A DNA stretch of 64,000 nucleotides, from NCBI GenBank assembly GCA_036389335.1, contig DASVQC010000062.1, positions 1-64,000 of the forward strand. The letters are read 5' to 3'. The position numbers and the translations under genes are program-made. Below, piece by piece: positions 53,728 to 62,145 of this stretch (its first letter is position 1; each line of letters opens with the position of its first letter). The notes under the pieces were generated by a model. The model saw nothing but the letters and a program-made list of their open reading frames with translations. It was not told where the DNA came from and did not search any database. The DNA is from JAIVGV01 sp036389335. GTDB lineage: Bacteria; Acidobacteriota; Blastocatellia; Pyrinomonadales; Pyrinomonadaceae.

Positions 53728-56670
53728 ATGGACACACTGGGTTCGGGCGCGGCGCGCGCAACTCGCCGGGGATCGGCTTCCTCACTTCACCCGCTCGCGC
53801 CTCGCGCCTCGCGCGGGCGCGCCGTCTTCAGGGGCGTCGTGCTGCTGCCGCTGTTGGTGTTCGCGTGCGCGCGCGCTGACGCGACGGTGCTGCCCTCGGG
53901 CTTTACGGAGACGCAGATCGGCGGCCTGACCGACCCGACGGCGATGGAGTTCGCGCCCGACGGTCGCCTCTTCATCTGCCAGCAGGGCGGGGCCTTGCGC
54001 GTCGTCAAAAACGGCGCGCTGCTCGCCGCGCCCTTCCTCACCGTCACCGTCGAGGCTTCGGGCGAGCGCGGCCTGCTCGGCGTCGCCTTCGACCCCGGCT
54101 TCGCCACCAACCGCTTCATCTACGTCTACTACACCGCCACGACGCCCGCCGTACACAACCGCGTCAGCCGCTTCACGGCGAGCGCGGCGAACCCGGACGT
54201 GGTTCAGGCGGGCAGCGAGTTCGTCCTCCTCGATCTGGAAAACCTCGGGGCGACGAACCACAACGGCGGCGCGCTCCACTTCGGCGCGGACGGCAAACTC
54301 TACGTCGCCGTCGGCGAGAACGCCGTGCCCTCGAACGCGCAGACGCTCGCCAACAAGCTCGGCAAAATCCTGCGCCTCAACCCCGACGGCACGATCCCCA
54401 CCGACAACCCTTTCTTCAACGCCGCGTCGGGCACGAACCGCGCCATCTGGGCGATGGGCTTGCGCAACCCCTACACCTTCGACGTGCGCCGCACGACGGG
54501 CACCATCCTCATCAACGACGTGGGGCAGAACCTCTGGGAGGAGATCAACGTGGGCGCGGGCGGCGCGAATTACGGCTGGCCCACCTGCGAAGGGGCCTGC
54601 CCGTCGCCCGCGCCGACGCCGGCGGTGAGGCCGCCCAACGCCTTCACCGAGCCCGTCTTCCAGTACGTCCACGACGGCTCGACGTGCGCCGTCACGGGCG
54701 GGGTTTTCTACGACCCCGCGACGCAGCAGTTCCCGAACACTTACGTCGGCAAGTATTTCTACGCCGACTTGTGCGCGGGCTGGATTCGCCTCTTCGATCC
54801 GGCGACGCGCGCCACCTCCGCCTTCGCCGAGGGCGTCCCCAACCCGGTCGATCTGAAAGTCTCGTCGGACGGCAGCCTCTGGTATCTCGCGCGCCTCTCG
54901 GGCTCGGTCTCGCGCGTGCGCTTCGCCGCGGCGAACACGCCGCCCGCCGCGACCATCACTTCGCCCGCCGCGGGCTCGCTCTACAGCGCGGGCGAAACCA
55001 TCAACTACTCCGGCGCGGGCTCGGACGCCGAAGACGGCGCGCTCCCCGCGTCCGCCCTCACGTGGCGCGTCGACTTCCAGCACGACACGCACGCGCACGC
55101 TTTCGTCCCCGCGACGAGCGGCGCGTCCGGCGGCTCGTTCGTCGTCCCCGACACGGGCGAGACTTCGGCCAACGTCTGGTATCGCATCTACCTGACGGTG
55201 ACGGACTCGCGCGGCGCGACCGCCGAGACCTTCCGCGACATCTTCCCGCGCACTTCGACCGTCAAGTTCTCGACCTCGCCCGCGGGGTTGCAGTTCACGC
55301 TCGACGGGCAGCCGCGCGCGGACGGCTACGCCGAGCTGAACGTGGTCGGCATGCGCCGCACGCTCGGCGTCGCCTCGCCGCAGGGCTCGGGGGGCGCGAC
55401 CTACAACTTCGTCAGGTGGTCTGACAACGGCGCGGCGACGCACGACGTGAAAGTGCCCGCGGGCGGGGCGCGCTACAAGGCCGTCTTCGCGCGCGAGCCG
55501 CGCGCGGGCGAGATCGTCGTCAGCGAGTTTCGCCTCGACGGCCCCGCCGGATCGCGCGACGAGTTCGTGGAGCTTTACAACAACACGGATCAGACGATCA
55601 TCGTCTCGACCTCCGACGGCTCGGCGGGCTGGGCCATCGTCATGGGGTTCGGGTCGCCGCCCCTCGCCGAACCGCAGCTCGACACCTACCACGTGATCCC
55701 GAACGGCACGGTCATCCCGGCGCGCGGCCACTACCTCGTCACGGGCGCGCAGTACTCGCTCGCCGACTACGGCGGCGCGGGCGCGGCGGCGGGCGACGCC
55801 GTCGGCGCGAATGACCTCGGCGGCGGCTACGACGCTCCAAAGCAGTTCTCCGGCATCGGCCTGTTCCGCACCGCGACGCGCGAGAACTTCACGAACGCGA
55901 CCCGCCTCGACTCGGTCGGCGCGCCTTGCTTCACCCACCCGCTGCTCGTCGAAGGCGCGGGCGTCGGCCCCTGCCAGAACCTGGGCACGCCCTCCGCGCC
56001 CGCGGCGGACTACAGCCTCGCGCGCAAGTTCGCCGGGGGCGCGTTGCAGGACACGGACGACAACGCCGCGGACTTCCGGCTCGTCGCCGCCCGCAGCCCG
56101 CTGCCCGCGCCGACGACCCCGCAAGGGTTCTACGACGCCGTGCTCGGCGCGCCGGGGCCGGAAAACACACGCGGCCCCGTCTCGCGCAGCGCGGCGGTCG
56201 GCTCGTCGCTCATCGACCTCGCGTGCAAGGGCGCGAGCGCCGATCCGTCGAGTACGTGCGAGCGCGTGCGCGAGACGACGCCCGTCGCGAACGGCGCGCT
56301 CGGCACGCTCACGTTCCGCCGCCGGTTCACCAACCGCACGGGGCTCCCGATCACGCGGCTGCGCTTCCGCGTCGTGAGCCTCTCGACGCTCGGCAGCGCG
56401 ACGGTCGGCGACGCAGACCTGCGCGCGCTCGCCTCGCCCGACACCACCGTGACGCTCGGCAAAGGCACGACGGCGACCGTGCGCGGCACGAGCCCCGAAG
56501 AGCCGCCCGCGCAGGCGCTCGGCGGCGGTCTCAACTCGACGCTCTCGGTCGGCGCGATCACGCCCGCCTCGCCCCTCGCGCCGGGGGCCAGCGTCAACGT
56601 GCAGTTCCGCTTCGGCGTCGGGCGAGAAGGCGTCTTCCGCTTCGCCTTCGTCATCGAGGCCCTGCCGTAA
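53728..56670 (+). CDS. PQQ-dependent sugar dehydrogenase with lamin-tail domain
   Basis: 980 residues. The long Arg-rich N-terminus is followed by a signal segment (VVLLPLLVFACARADA). A PQQ-GDH/SGL-like six-bladed propeller covers about 57-400: LTDPTAMEFAPDGRLFICQQGG, GLLGVAFDPGFATNRFIYVYY, NHNGGALHFGADGKLYVAVGEN, MGLRNPYTFDVRRTTG. A PKD-like domain (about 410-520) and a lamin-tail domain (about 590-760, EIVVSEFRLDGPAGSRDEFVELYNN) follow, and a beta-rich C-terminus. Exported; probably oxidises sugars or acts on carbohydrate. GGGC lies before the ATG. Confidence 0.85.
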   Translation: MDTLGSGAARATRRGSASSLHPLAPRASRGRAVFRGVVLLPLLVFACARADATVLPSGFTETQIGGLTDPTAMEFAPDGRLFICQQGGALRVVKNGALLAAPFLTVTVEASGERGLLGVAFDPGFATNRFIYVYYTATTPAVHNRVSRFTASAANPDVVQAGSEFVLLDLENLGATNHNGGALHFGADGKLYVAVGENAVPSNAQTLANKLGKILRLNPDGTIPTDNPFFNAASGTNRAIWAMGLRNPYTFDVRRTTGTILINDVGQNLWEEINVGAGGANYGWPTCEGACPSPAPTPAVRPPNAFTEPVFQYVHDGSTCAVTGGVFYDPATQQFPNTYVGKYFYADLCAGWIRLFDPATRATSAFAEGVPNPVDLKVSSDGSLWYLARLSGSVSRVRFAAANTPPAATITSPAAGSLYSAGETINYSGAGSDAEDGALPASALTWRVDFQHDTHAHAFVPATSGASGGSFVVPDTGETSANVWYRIYLTVTDSRGATAETFRDIFPRTSTVKFSTSPAGLQFTLDGQPRADGYAELNVVGMRRTLGVASPQGSGGATYNFVRWSDNGAATHDVKVPAGGARYKAVFAREPRAGEIVVSEFRLDGPAGSRDEFVELYNNTDQTIIVSTSDGSAGWAIVMGFGSPPLAEPQLDTYHVIPNGTVIPARGHYLVTGAQYSLADYGGAGAAAGDAVGANDLGGGYDAPKQFSGIGLFRTATRENFTNATRLDSVGAPCFTHPLLVEGAGVGPCQNLGTPSAPAADYSLARKFAGGALQDTDDNAADFRLVAARSPLPAPTTPQGFYDAVLGAPGPENTRGPVSRSAAVGSSLIDLACKGASADPSSTCERVRETTPVANGALGTLTFRRRFTNRTGLPITRLRFRVVSLSTLGSATVGDADLRALASPDTTVTLGKGTTATVRGTSPEEPPAQALGGGLNSTLSVGAITPASPLAPGASVNVQFRFGVGREGVFRFAFVIEALP

Positions 56671-56698
56671 GGGCGGCGGGCCGGAGCCTGTGTTTCAT

Positions 56699-56727
56699 GC
56701 GGGGGCGGGGCTCATCCCCGCCCCCGC
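56699..56727 (+). terminator. Hairpin terminator
   Basis: Arms GCGGGGGCGGGG / CCCCGCCCCCGC with a five-base loop, 29 bases after the stop of the sugar dehydrogenase. Confidence 0.7.
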
Positions 56728-56923
56728 ACCCCTCCCCGCGCTCGTTAGCGTCCACGTCCCTCTCCCCCTGACGTGTCCCTCTCCCCTTAAACGTCAGACG
56801 CCTCCAACCCCCGTCGCGTTAAATGAGACAGAACCGCGGACGGCTTTTCGTCGTTTCCTCTGACAGACTATCTGACGAAGGGATCGGCTGCTCTTTCAGC
56901 CGTCGCCGGTGAGGTCGCGAGGT

Positions 56924-57769
56924 ATGAAGCTAAAAATTTTCGTAGCGGTGTTGGCGGTGGTCGCCGCGTGGTTCGCGGGGCGGCAGTTCTACCGCGTCGC
57001 GGGTCAGAACGCCGTCGCCGGTGGCGACGCGCAGACCGTCGCCGGGAATATTAAGGCGGGCGAGCAGGTCGTCAACGACTCGCTCGCGCTCGACCCCGGC
57101 GCGCGCGTCGAGGTCTCGGGCATCAACGGCCCCGTGGACATCATGACGACCGACGGGGGCGTCGCCGAGATTCACATCGAGAACAACGCGAGCGACGCGC
57201 GCGATCTCGACTCGCACCGGATCACCATCGACCGCGCCGCCGATCACCTCGTCGTGCGCGGCGAGAACAAGAGCGACGGCGTCTCGGGAATCCTGCGCTG
57301 GCTCACCGGGCGCGGCGGCGGCGGCGGCGTGCGCCAGCGCGTCGTGCTGAAAGTGCCGCGGCGCGTTGACGTGGCGGCGCGCGGCATCAACGGCGCGCTG
57401 CGCGTCGGGGAGTTGGAGGGCGCGGTGCGCGTCTCCGGCGTCAACGGCGAGGTCACGGTCGCGCGCGCGGCGGGGCACGCCGAAGTCTCGGGCGTCAACG
57501 GCAACGTGACGTTCGCCGTCGCGCGCCTCGCAGACGCGGGCGTCAGGGTCTCCGGCGTCAACGGCAACATCGAGCTGCGGCTCGACGAGGACGCGAACGC
57601 CGACGTCAGGGTCGGCGGCTTAAACGGCAGCGTCGATTACGATCTCAAGAACATCACGGTCGAAGACGGCGGCGACAACCACTCGCGCTTCGCCGCGCGC
57701 ATCGGCGCGGGCGGCGCGCCCATACGCATGAGCGGCATCAGCGGCAACGTCCACCTCGCGGGCGCGTGA
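56924..57769 (+). CDS. DUF4097-like adhesin-type protein
   Basis: 281 residues. N-terminal hydrophobic span (FVAVLAVVAAWFAG), then short beta-strand units that repeat VSGVNGxVxxAxxxG: SGINGPVDIM, ARGINGALRVG, VSGVNGEVTVA, VSGVNGNVTFA, VSGVNGNIELRL, VGGLNGSVDYDL, MSGISGNVHLA. This is the usual pattern of DUF4097 beta-solenoid proteins, whose role is not established. ATG at 56924 has GAGG nine bases upstream. It ends at a shared terminator with a converging gene. Confidence 0.85.
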   Translation: MKLKIFVAVLAVVAAWFAGRQFYRVAGQNAVAGGDAQTVAGNIKAGEQVVNDSLALDPGARVEVSGINGPVDIMTTDGGVAEIHIENNASDARDLDSHRITIDRAADHLVVRGENKSDGVSGILRWLTGRGGGGGVRQRVVLKVPRRVDVAARGINGALRVGELEGAVRVSGVNGEVTVARAAGHAEVSGVNGNVTFAVARLADAGVRVSGVNGNIELRLDEDANADVRVGGLNGSVDYDLKNITVEDGGDNHSRFAARIGAGGAPIRMSGISGNVHLAGA

Positions 57770-57863
57770 GAGTTTGAAAGGTGAAGTTTTAAGACGCCGG
57801 GGTTTGAACGCGGACGAGCCGACCCGATAGACGACCTTCCCCCGCCCCTCCCCCCCCCAACAA

Positions 57864-57896
57864 ATGGCCCGGAGAGTTCGACGCTCTCCGGGCCAT
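57864..57896. terminator. Bidirectional hairpin terminator
   Basis: Perfect 13-base arms (ATGGCCCGGAGAG and complement) with a seven-base loop, in the gap between the converging genes ending at 57769 and 57934. Confidence 0.7.
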
Positions 57897-57933
57897 CCTC
57901 CTTCGAAGCCCTCGGGCCAGAGTCCTCTCGGAC

Positions 57934-58419
57934 TCACCGCCCGGCGTCGCCCGCCCTCGGCAGCGGGAGCCAGCGCGGCACCGCCCGGCAGTAACGCTCG
58001 TAAGCCCCGCCGAACTTGCCCCTCAAAGTCGGCTCCTCGTAGAGCAGCACGAAGAGGTTGAAGCCCGCGAAGACGACGAGCGAGTAAGTGAGCATGAAGC
58101 GCGAGGCGAAGAACAGGGCTTCGCCCAGAAGGATCAGCATCACGCCCACGTACATCGGGTTGCGAACCCTCCGGTAGAGCCCGCGCACGACCAGCTCCTT
58201 CGGCGGATCGAACGGCGCGGGCGTGCCCCGCCCCTTGATCGCGAAGTCCCACGCGCACCAGCATTCGACGAGCGCGCCGGCGAGGATCGGGAGCAGGCCG
58301 AGGTAGCGCGCGGGGCCGGGCAGCGGCGCGCGGCCCGGCGGCAGCAGCCTGTAGGGCAGGTAGATCGTGAGCGTGGCCGGGGCGGTTGCCATGAAGACAA
58401 CCGTCTTGAGTAGGTTCAT
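57934..58419 (-). CDS. Isoprenylcysteine carboxylmethyltransferase-like membrane protein
   Basis: 161 residues from ATG 58419, with a strong ribosome site (GGAGGTGA) five bases upstream. About four hydrophobic segments and the family signature RGLYRRVRNPMYVGVMLILLG, followed by RYCRAVPRWLP near the C-terminus, mark the ICMT/NnrU-like integral membrane methyltransferase superfamily. In bacteria these are of mostly unknown substrate. It is monocistronic. Confidence 0.88.
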   Translation of the reverse strand: MNLLKTVVFMATAPATLTIYLPYRLLPPGRAPLPGPARYLGLLPILAGALVECWCAWDFAIKGRGTPAPFDPPKELVVRGLYRRVRNPMYVGVMLILLGEALFFASRFMLTYSLVVFAGFNLFVLLYEEPTLRGKFGGAYERYCRAVPRWLPLPRAGDAGR

Positions 58420-58502
58420 CGCGTCACCTCCGTATGAGTCGATCTCGCGAGGGAGGGAAACGGCGCGAGCACGCATCAAGGTTCGCGCGCGCCGGCTGGA
58501 AC

Positions 58503-58536
58503 GAGCGGGGGAGGCTCCCTAAAGCCTCCCCCGCTC
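58503..58536 (-). terminator. Hairpin terminator
   Basis: Perfect 14-base arms (GAGCGGGGGAGGCT and complement) with a six-base loop, eight bases after the slipin stop codon. Confidence 0.8.
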
Positions 58537-58543
58537 ACGGTCG

Positions 58544-59485
58544 TCAGACGGTGTCGCCCTTCTGCGGGTCTTGCTCGGTCAGTTGCTGCTGCCGGAACGC
58601 CGCCGCGCCGAGCAGCCCGCCCATGCCCATCGACTCGACCGCCGAAGACGGGACGAGCATCAGCGCGCCCTTCTCCTTCAGGCCCTCGTAGAGCATGTTC
58701 ATCGCCCTCAGGTGCAGCGCCGTCGGGTTGCCCTCGTAGGAGCCCGCCGCCGTCTGGAACATGTGCGCGATCTCGACCTCCGCCTCGGCGAGGATGATGC
58801 GCGCCTGCTTCTCTCTGGACGCCTGCGCCTCGCGCGACATCGCGTCCTGCAAAGAGTCGGGGATGATCACGTCGCGCATCTCGACCGACTGCACGGTCAC
58901 GCCCCACGGGTTAGACCGCTGATCGATCAACTGCTGCAACTCGTCCTCGATGCGCTCCCTGCCGCGCAGCAGCTCGGTCAGCGAGGTGCGACCGATGATG
59001 TCGCGCAGGGCGGTCTGCGCCGCCCAGCTCACGGCCTGCGGGTAGTCCTGCACTTCGAGCGCCGCCTTCTCCACGTCGTAGACCATCCAGAAGAGCACGG
59101 CGTCGACGTTGACCGGGACGGTGTCGGACGTTAAGGTCTGCTCCGCCGCGAAGCTCGTCGTGATGACGCGCTGATCGATGTAGGTCGGGACGGAATCGAC
59201 CAGCGGCACGATCCAGAAGAGGCCGGGGCCGCGCAGGCCGACGTACTTGCCGAGGCGCAGCACGACCGCCTTCTCCCACTGCTTCGCCACGCGCGGCGAC
59301 TGCGCGAGCAGCAGCCCCAGAAGGATGCCGACGACCGCGCCGACGGGGTTGCCCGTCAGGACGGTCGCGGCGACGCCGAGCCCCGCCGGGACGAGCAGCA
59401 TCAGCGCCGACACGACGTTGGCGCGCGGCGCCTTCGGCGCGGGCGGGTTCTTCTTCCCCTGAATCAACTCCAAACCGGTAGCCAT
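58544..59485 (-). CDS. Slipin/SPFH-domain protein
   Basis: 313 residues from ATG 59485 (a GTG three codons upstream lies too close to the GGAG). Two N-terminal hydrophobic segments (about 24-43 and 47-62) form a hairpin in the membrane. The SPFH/band-7 domain (about 70-270) includes EKAVVLRLGKYVGLRGPGLFWIVP, YIDQRVITTSF and NPWGVTVQSVEMRDVIIPD. The tail is helical. Such proteins organise membrane microdomains. It is six bases after the stop of the GntR regulator, so the two are one operon. Confidence 0.92.
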   Translation of the reverse strand: MATGLELIQGKKNPPAPKAPRANVVSALMLLVPAGLGVAATVLTGNPVGAVVGILLGLLLAQSPRVAKQWEKAVVLRLGKYVGLRGPGLFWIVPLVDSVPTYIDQRVITTSFAAEQTLTSDTVPVNVDAVLFWMVYDVEKAALEVQDYPQAVSWAAQTALRDIIGRTSLTELLRGRERIEDELQQLIDQRSNPWGVTVQSVEMRDVIIPDSLQDAMSREAQASREKQARIILAEAEVEIAHMFQTAAGSYEGNPTALHLRAMNMLYEGLKEKGALMLVPSSAVESMGMGGLLGAAAFRQQQLTEQDPQKGDTV

Positions 59486-59490
59486 CTCTC

Positions 59491-59898
59491 TCACACTCCT
59501 TCGTTGACGAGACCCTCAAGGCGTTCGAGCGCCTCTTCGGGCGTGAAGCCGAGCGCGTGCGCGTCGGCGAGAAATCTTTGCGCCAGTGCTTGCAGGCGCG
59601 CCTCGCGCTCGTCGCCCGCGCGGCGACTGACGGCGCTCGCGCCGAGCGGCGCGCCCTGCGCCCGCACGAACGTGCCCACCCCGCGCCGCGTCTCGACGAT
59701 CCCCGTGCGCTCCAGCTCCGTGTAGACCTTCGCCACCGTGTTCGCGTTGATGCGCAAGTCCACGGCGAGCTGCCGCACGGTCGGGAGCTGATCGCCCACG
59801 GCGAGCCGCCCCGTCGCGATGGAGAAGCGGATCGCGCGCTCCAGCTGCGCGTAGAGCGGCGTCGGGTCGCGCGCGTCGATGTTGAACGATTGCGCCAT
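59491..59898 (-). CDS. GntR-family regulator, YtrA type
   Basis: 135 residues from MAQSFNIDARDPTPLYAQLE; a start eleven codons upstream lies beyond the operator and is rejected. Winged-helix DNA-binding domain at about 12-75 (LPTVRQLAVDLRINANTVAKVYTELE, RRGVGTFVR) with a short C-terminal helix, as in the YtrA subfamily which lacks a large ligand domain. It precedes the slipin gene in an operon. A perfect palindrome with TATTGTACTA arms lies directly upstream of the start, so autoregulation is likely. Confidence 0.92.
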   Translation of the reverse strand: MAQSFNIDARDPTPLYAQLERAIRFSIATGRLAVGDQLPTVRQLAVDLRINANTVAKVYTELERTGIVETRRGVGTFVRAQGAPLGASAVSRRAGDEREARLQALAQRFLADAHALGFTPEEALERLEGLVNEGV

Positions 59899-59904
59899 GC
59901 TCGG

Positions 59905-59930
59905 TATTGTACTACGACAATAGTACAATA
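59905..59930 (-). promoter_or_regulatory. Palindromic operator of the GntR-slipin operon
   Basis: TATTGTACTA and its complement TAGTACAATA, separated by CGACAA, end seven bases before the start codon. The central GTAC pairs agree with known YtrA-type operators (GTNNNNNNAC-like). A TACAAT that could be the -10 lies inside, so a repressor bound here should block transcription; there is no ribosome site before the ATG, so the transcript may be leaderless. Confidence 0.75.
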
Positions 59931-60010
59931 AAAGTTCTGCGCTGGCCGGGGGTGTTTTCGGGCGAAATATTGGGGAAAATGCGGGAGTTTGGGCGTCCGG
60001 CGCGTGGGGC

Positions 60011-61195
60011 TCAGCCGCGCGTCAGGGCCTCGCGCGCGGCGAGGACTCTGCGGAGGGCCTCGTCGGTGGTCGGGGCGAGCGCGGTGAGGTGCCCCATCTT
60101 GCGCCCGGCGCGGGCGGCGCTTTTGCCGTAGAGGTGCAGCGCGACGCCCGGCACGGCGCAGGCCGCGCGCCAGTCGGGCTCGCCCGCGCGCCAGAGGTCG
60201 CCGAGCAGGTTCGCCATCGCGGCGGGGCGCGCCTGCTCGGTCGAGCCGAGCGGGAGGTCGCAGAGGGCGCGCACCTGCTGCTCGAACTGGCTCGCGGCGC
60301 ACGCCTCGATGGTGAAGTGGCCGGAGTTGTGCGGGCGCGGCGCCAGCTCGTTGACGAAGAGTTCGTCCCCGCCCGCGAGGAACAGCTCGACGCAGAGGAC
60401 GCCGACGTAGTCGAGCTGTTCGAGCAGCGCGCGCGCGATCTCCTCGGCGCGGCGCGCGACTGTCGGCGCGACTCGCGCGGGGGCGATGGTGTGGTCGAGT
60501 ATGTGGCGCGCGTGAGAGTTCTCGACGACGCCGTAGGAGGCGACCGCGCCGTCCGCGCCGCGCGCGGCGACGACCGACAGCTCGCGCTCGAACGCGACGA
60601 ACGCTTCGAGGATGCCCTCGCGCCCCTTGAGCGCGGCGAACGCCTCGCCGGTCTCGCCCGCGGTCGTGATCGTCCGCTGGCCCTTGCCGTCGTAGCCGAA
60701 GTCCGCGGTCTTGAGGACGGCGGGCAGGCCCAGCTCGCCGAGCGCGGCGCGCAACTCTTCGAGAGTCGAGACGCGGCGGAAGCCGGTGACGGGGAAGCCG
60801 TGCCGCGAGAGGAAACTTTTTTCGCGGAGGCGGTGCTGCGTCGTGCGCAGGACTTCGCCGGAGGGGCGGACGGGCGCGACCGACTCGACGGCTTCGACCG
60901 TCGCCGCGGGCACGTTCTCGAACTCGAAGGTCACGGCCCGAACCCCGCGCGCGAACTCGCGCACGGCGTCGAGGTCTTCGTACGGCGCGGCGACTTCGAG
61001 GTCTGCGATCTGACCCGTCGGCGTGTCGCGTTCGGGCGAGAAGGTGTGGACGCGGTAGCCCATCCGGCGGGCGGCGAGCGCGAACATCCGACCGAGCTGG
61101 CCGCTGCCGAGCACGCCGAGCGTCGCGCCGGGCAGGACGGGGCCGTGCTCGGTGCTAGCGAGTCGGCTGAGCGGCTTGTTAAGCAACCCGGTCAT
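60011..61195 (-). CDS. purK: N5-carboxyaminoimidazole ribonucleotide synthase
   Basis: 394 residues, full length. ATP-grasp enzyme of purine synthesis making N5-CAIR from AIR, ATP and bicarbonate. Motifs: LGVLGSGQLGRMFALAARRMGY at the N-terminus, TFEFENVPA, TADFGYDGKGQ and FVNELAPRPHNSGHFTIEA. It is the third gene of the purE-membrane protein-purK unit and its start overlaps the small gene upstream by 17 bases. Confidence 0.96.
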   Translation of the reverse strand: MTGLLNKPLSRLASTEHGPVLPGATLGVLGSGQLGRMFALAARRMGYRVHTFSPERDTPTGQIADLEVAAPYEDLDAVREFARGVRAVTFEFENVPAATVEAVESVAPVRPSGEVLRTTQHRLREKSFLSRHGFPVTGFRRVSTLEELRAALGELGLPAVLKTADFGYDGKGQRTITTAGETGEAFAALKGREGILEAFVAFERELSVVAARGADGAVASYGVVENSHARHILDHTIAPARVAPTVARRAEEIARALLEQLDYVGVLCVELFLAGGDELFVNELAPRPHNSGHFTIEACAASQFEQQVRALCDLPLGSTEQARPAAMANLLGDLWRAGEPDWRAACAVPGVALHLYGKSAARAGRKMGHLTALAPTTDEALRRVLAAREALTRG

Positions 61196-61514
61196 AAAGC
61201 CTTCGTGACGCGCCCCGCCTCACGATCCAGGATCGGATGAAATAAATCAGAAGTGAATAAGCTGCCAGATCGAGGAGTACCGCCATGAGATACAGGACGT
61301 TGCGAAGCGGGGCGGCGTGGGGTGCGGGACTATCAGAAGCAGGGATGAACGGGCCGAGCAGCAGTAGAGGCCAGCCCGACAGATAGCCGAGGATCGTTAC
61401 GACCCGTTCGGGAATTTCCCAGCCGAGCACAGCCACGATCAACCAAGCACCCGCGCCCAGCGCCAGTGACGAGATCAGAGTGATCGCGACAGAGTTTAGC
61501 ACCCGTCTCTTCAT
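61179..61514 (-). CDS. Small membrane protein inside the purE-purK operon
   Basis: 111 residues from ATG 61514, two bases after the purE stop. Three hydrophobic segments (VAITLISSLALGAGAWLIVAV, TILGYLSGWPLLLLG, YLMAVLLDLAAYSLLIYF) separated by short loops; no family recognised. It is wedged between purE and purK, overlapping the purK start by 17 bases, so all three are co-transcribed. Function is unknown, though the position suggests a link to purine supply or simply a hitch-hiking gene. Confidence 0.7.
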   Translation of the reverse strand: MKRRVLNSVAITLISSLALGAGAWLIVAVLGWEIPERVVTILGYLSGWPLLLLGPFIPASDSPAPHAAPLRNVLYLMAVLLDLAAYSLLIYFIRSWIVRRGASRRLYDRVA

Positions 61515-61516
61515 CT

Positions 61517-62050
61517 TTAGCCCTGCGATTCGAGCGTCGCCTCGCGCACCTGTCTCTCTTGTTCGACGCGAAAGTCTCGGAGGCGCGCGCGCAGAGTTTC
61601 GTCCTGATTGGCGAGGATGGCGACGGCGAGGAGGGCGGCGTTGGTCGCGCCCGCCCGACCGATGGCGAGCGTGCCGACGGGGACGCCCGCCGGCATCTGC
61701 ACGATGGAGAGCAAAGAGTCCATGCCCTTGAGCGCGCGGCTCTCGACCGGCACGCCGAGCACGGGCAGCGTGGTCTGCGCCGCGATCATGCCGGGCAGGT
61801 GCGCCGCCCCGCCCGCGCCCGCGATGATCACCCGCAGCCCGCGCGACTCGGCGGCGGCGGCGAACTCGGCCATCAACGCGGGCGTGCGGTGCGCCGAGAC
61901 GACGCGGCACTCGTGCGGGACGCCGAACCTAGTCAGCACTTCGTCGGCGTGGAGCATCGTCTCCCAGTCGGACTTGCTGCCCATGACGACGGCGACGAGC
62001 GGCTGCGCGCCGCGTTCGTCGTTTCCCGTCGTCGTCTCCTCTGCGCTCAT
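61517..62050 (-). CDS. purE: N5-carboxyaminoimidazole ribonucleotide mutase
   Basis: 177 residues with GAAGGG before ATG. Interconverts N5-CAIR and CAIR in purine biosynthesis. Motifs: VVMGSKSDWETM, SAHRTPALM, IAGAGGAAHLPGMIAAQT and VGTLAIGRAGATNAALLAV, which form the known octameric active site. It pairs functionally with PurK downstream. Confidence 0.96.
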   Translation of the reverse strand: MSAEETTTGNDERGAQPLVAVVMGSKSDWETMLHADEVLTRFGVPHECRVVSAHRTPALMAEFAAAAESRGLRVIIAGAGGAAHLPGMIAAQTTLPVLGVPVESRALKGMDSLLSIVQMPAGVPVGTLAIGRAGATNAALLAVAILANQDETLRARLRDFRVEQERQVREATLESQG

Positions 62051-62145
62051 GTCAGCCCTTCAGCGTTTTCGCGCGAGCCTGAGACGGGGCGGCGTGCTTC
62101 TTAGGAGGTTGGAAAGAGAGCGCCACCGAAAGCCCGCCGCGCCGA

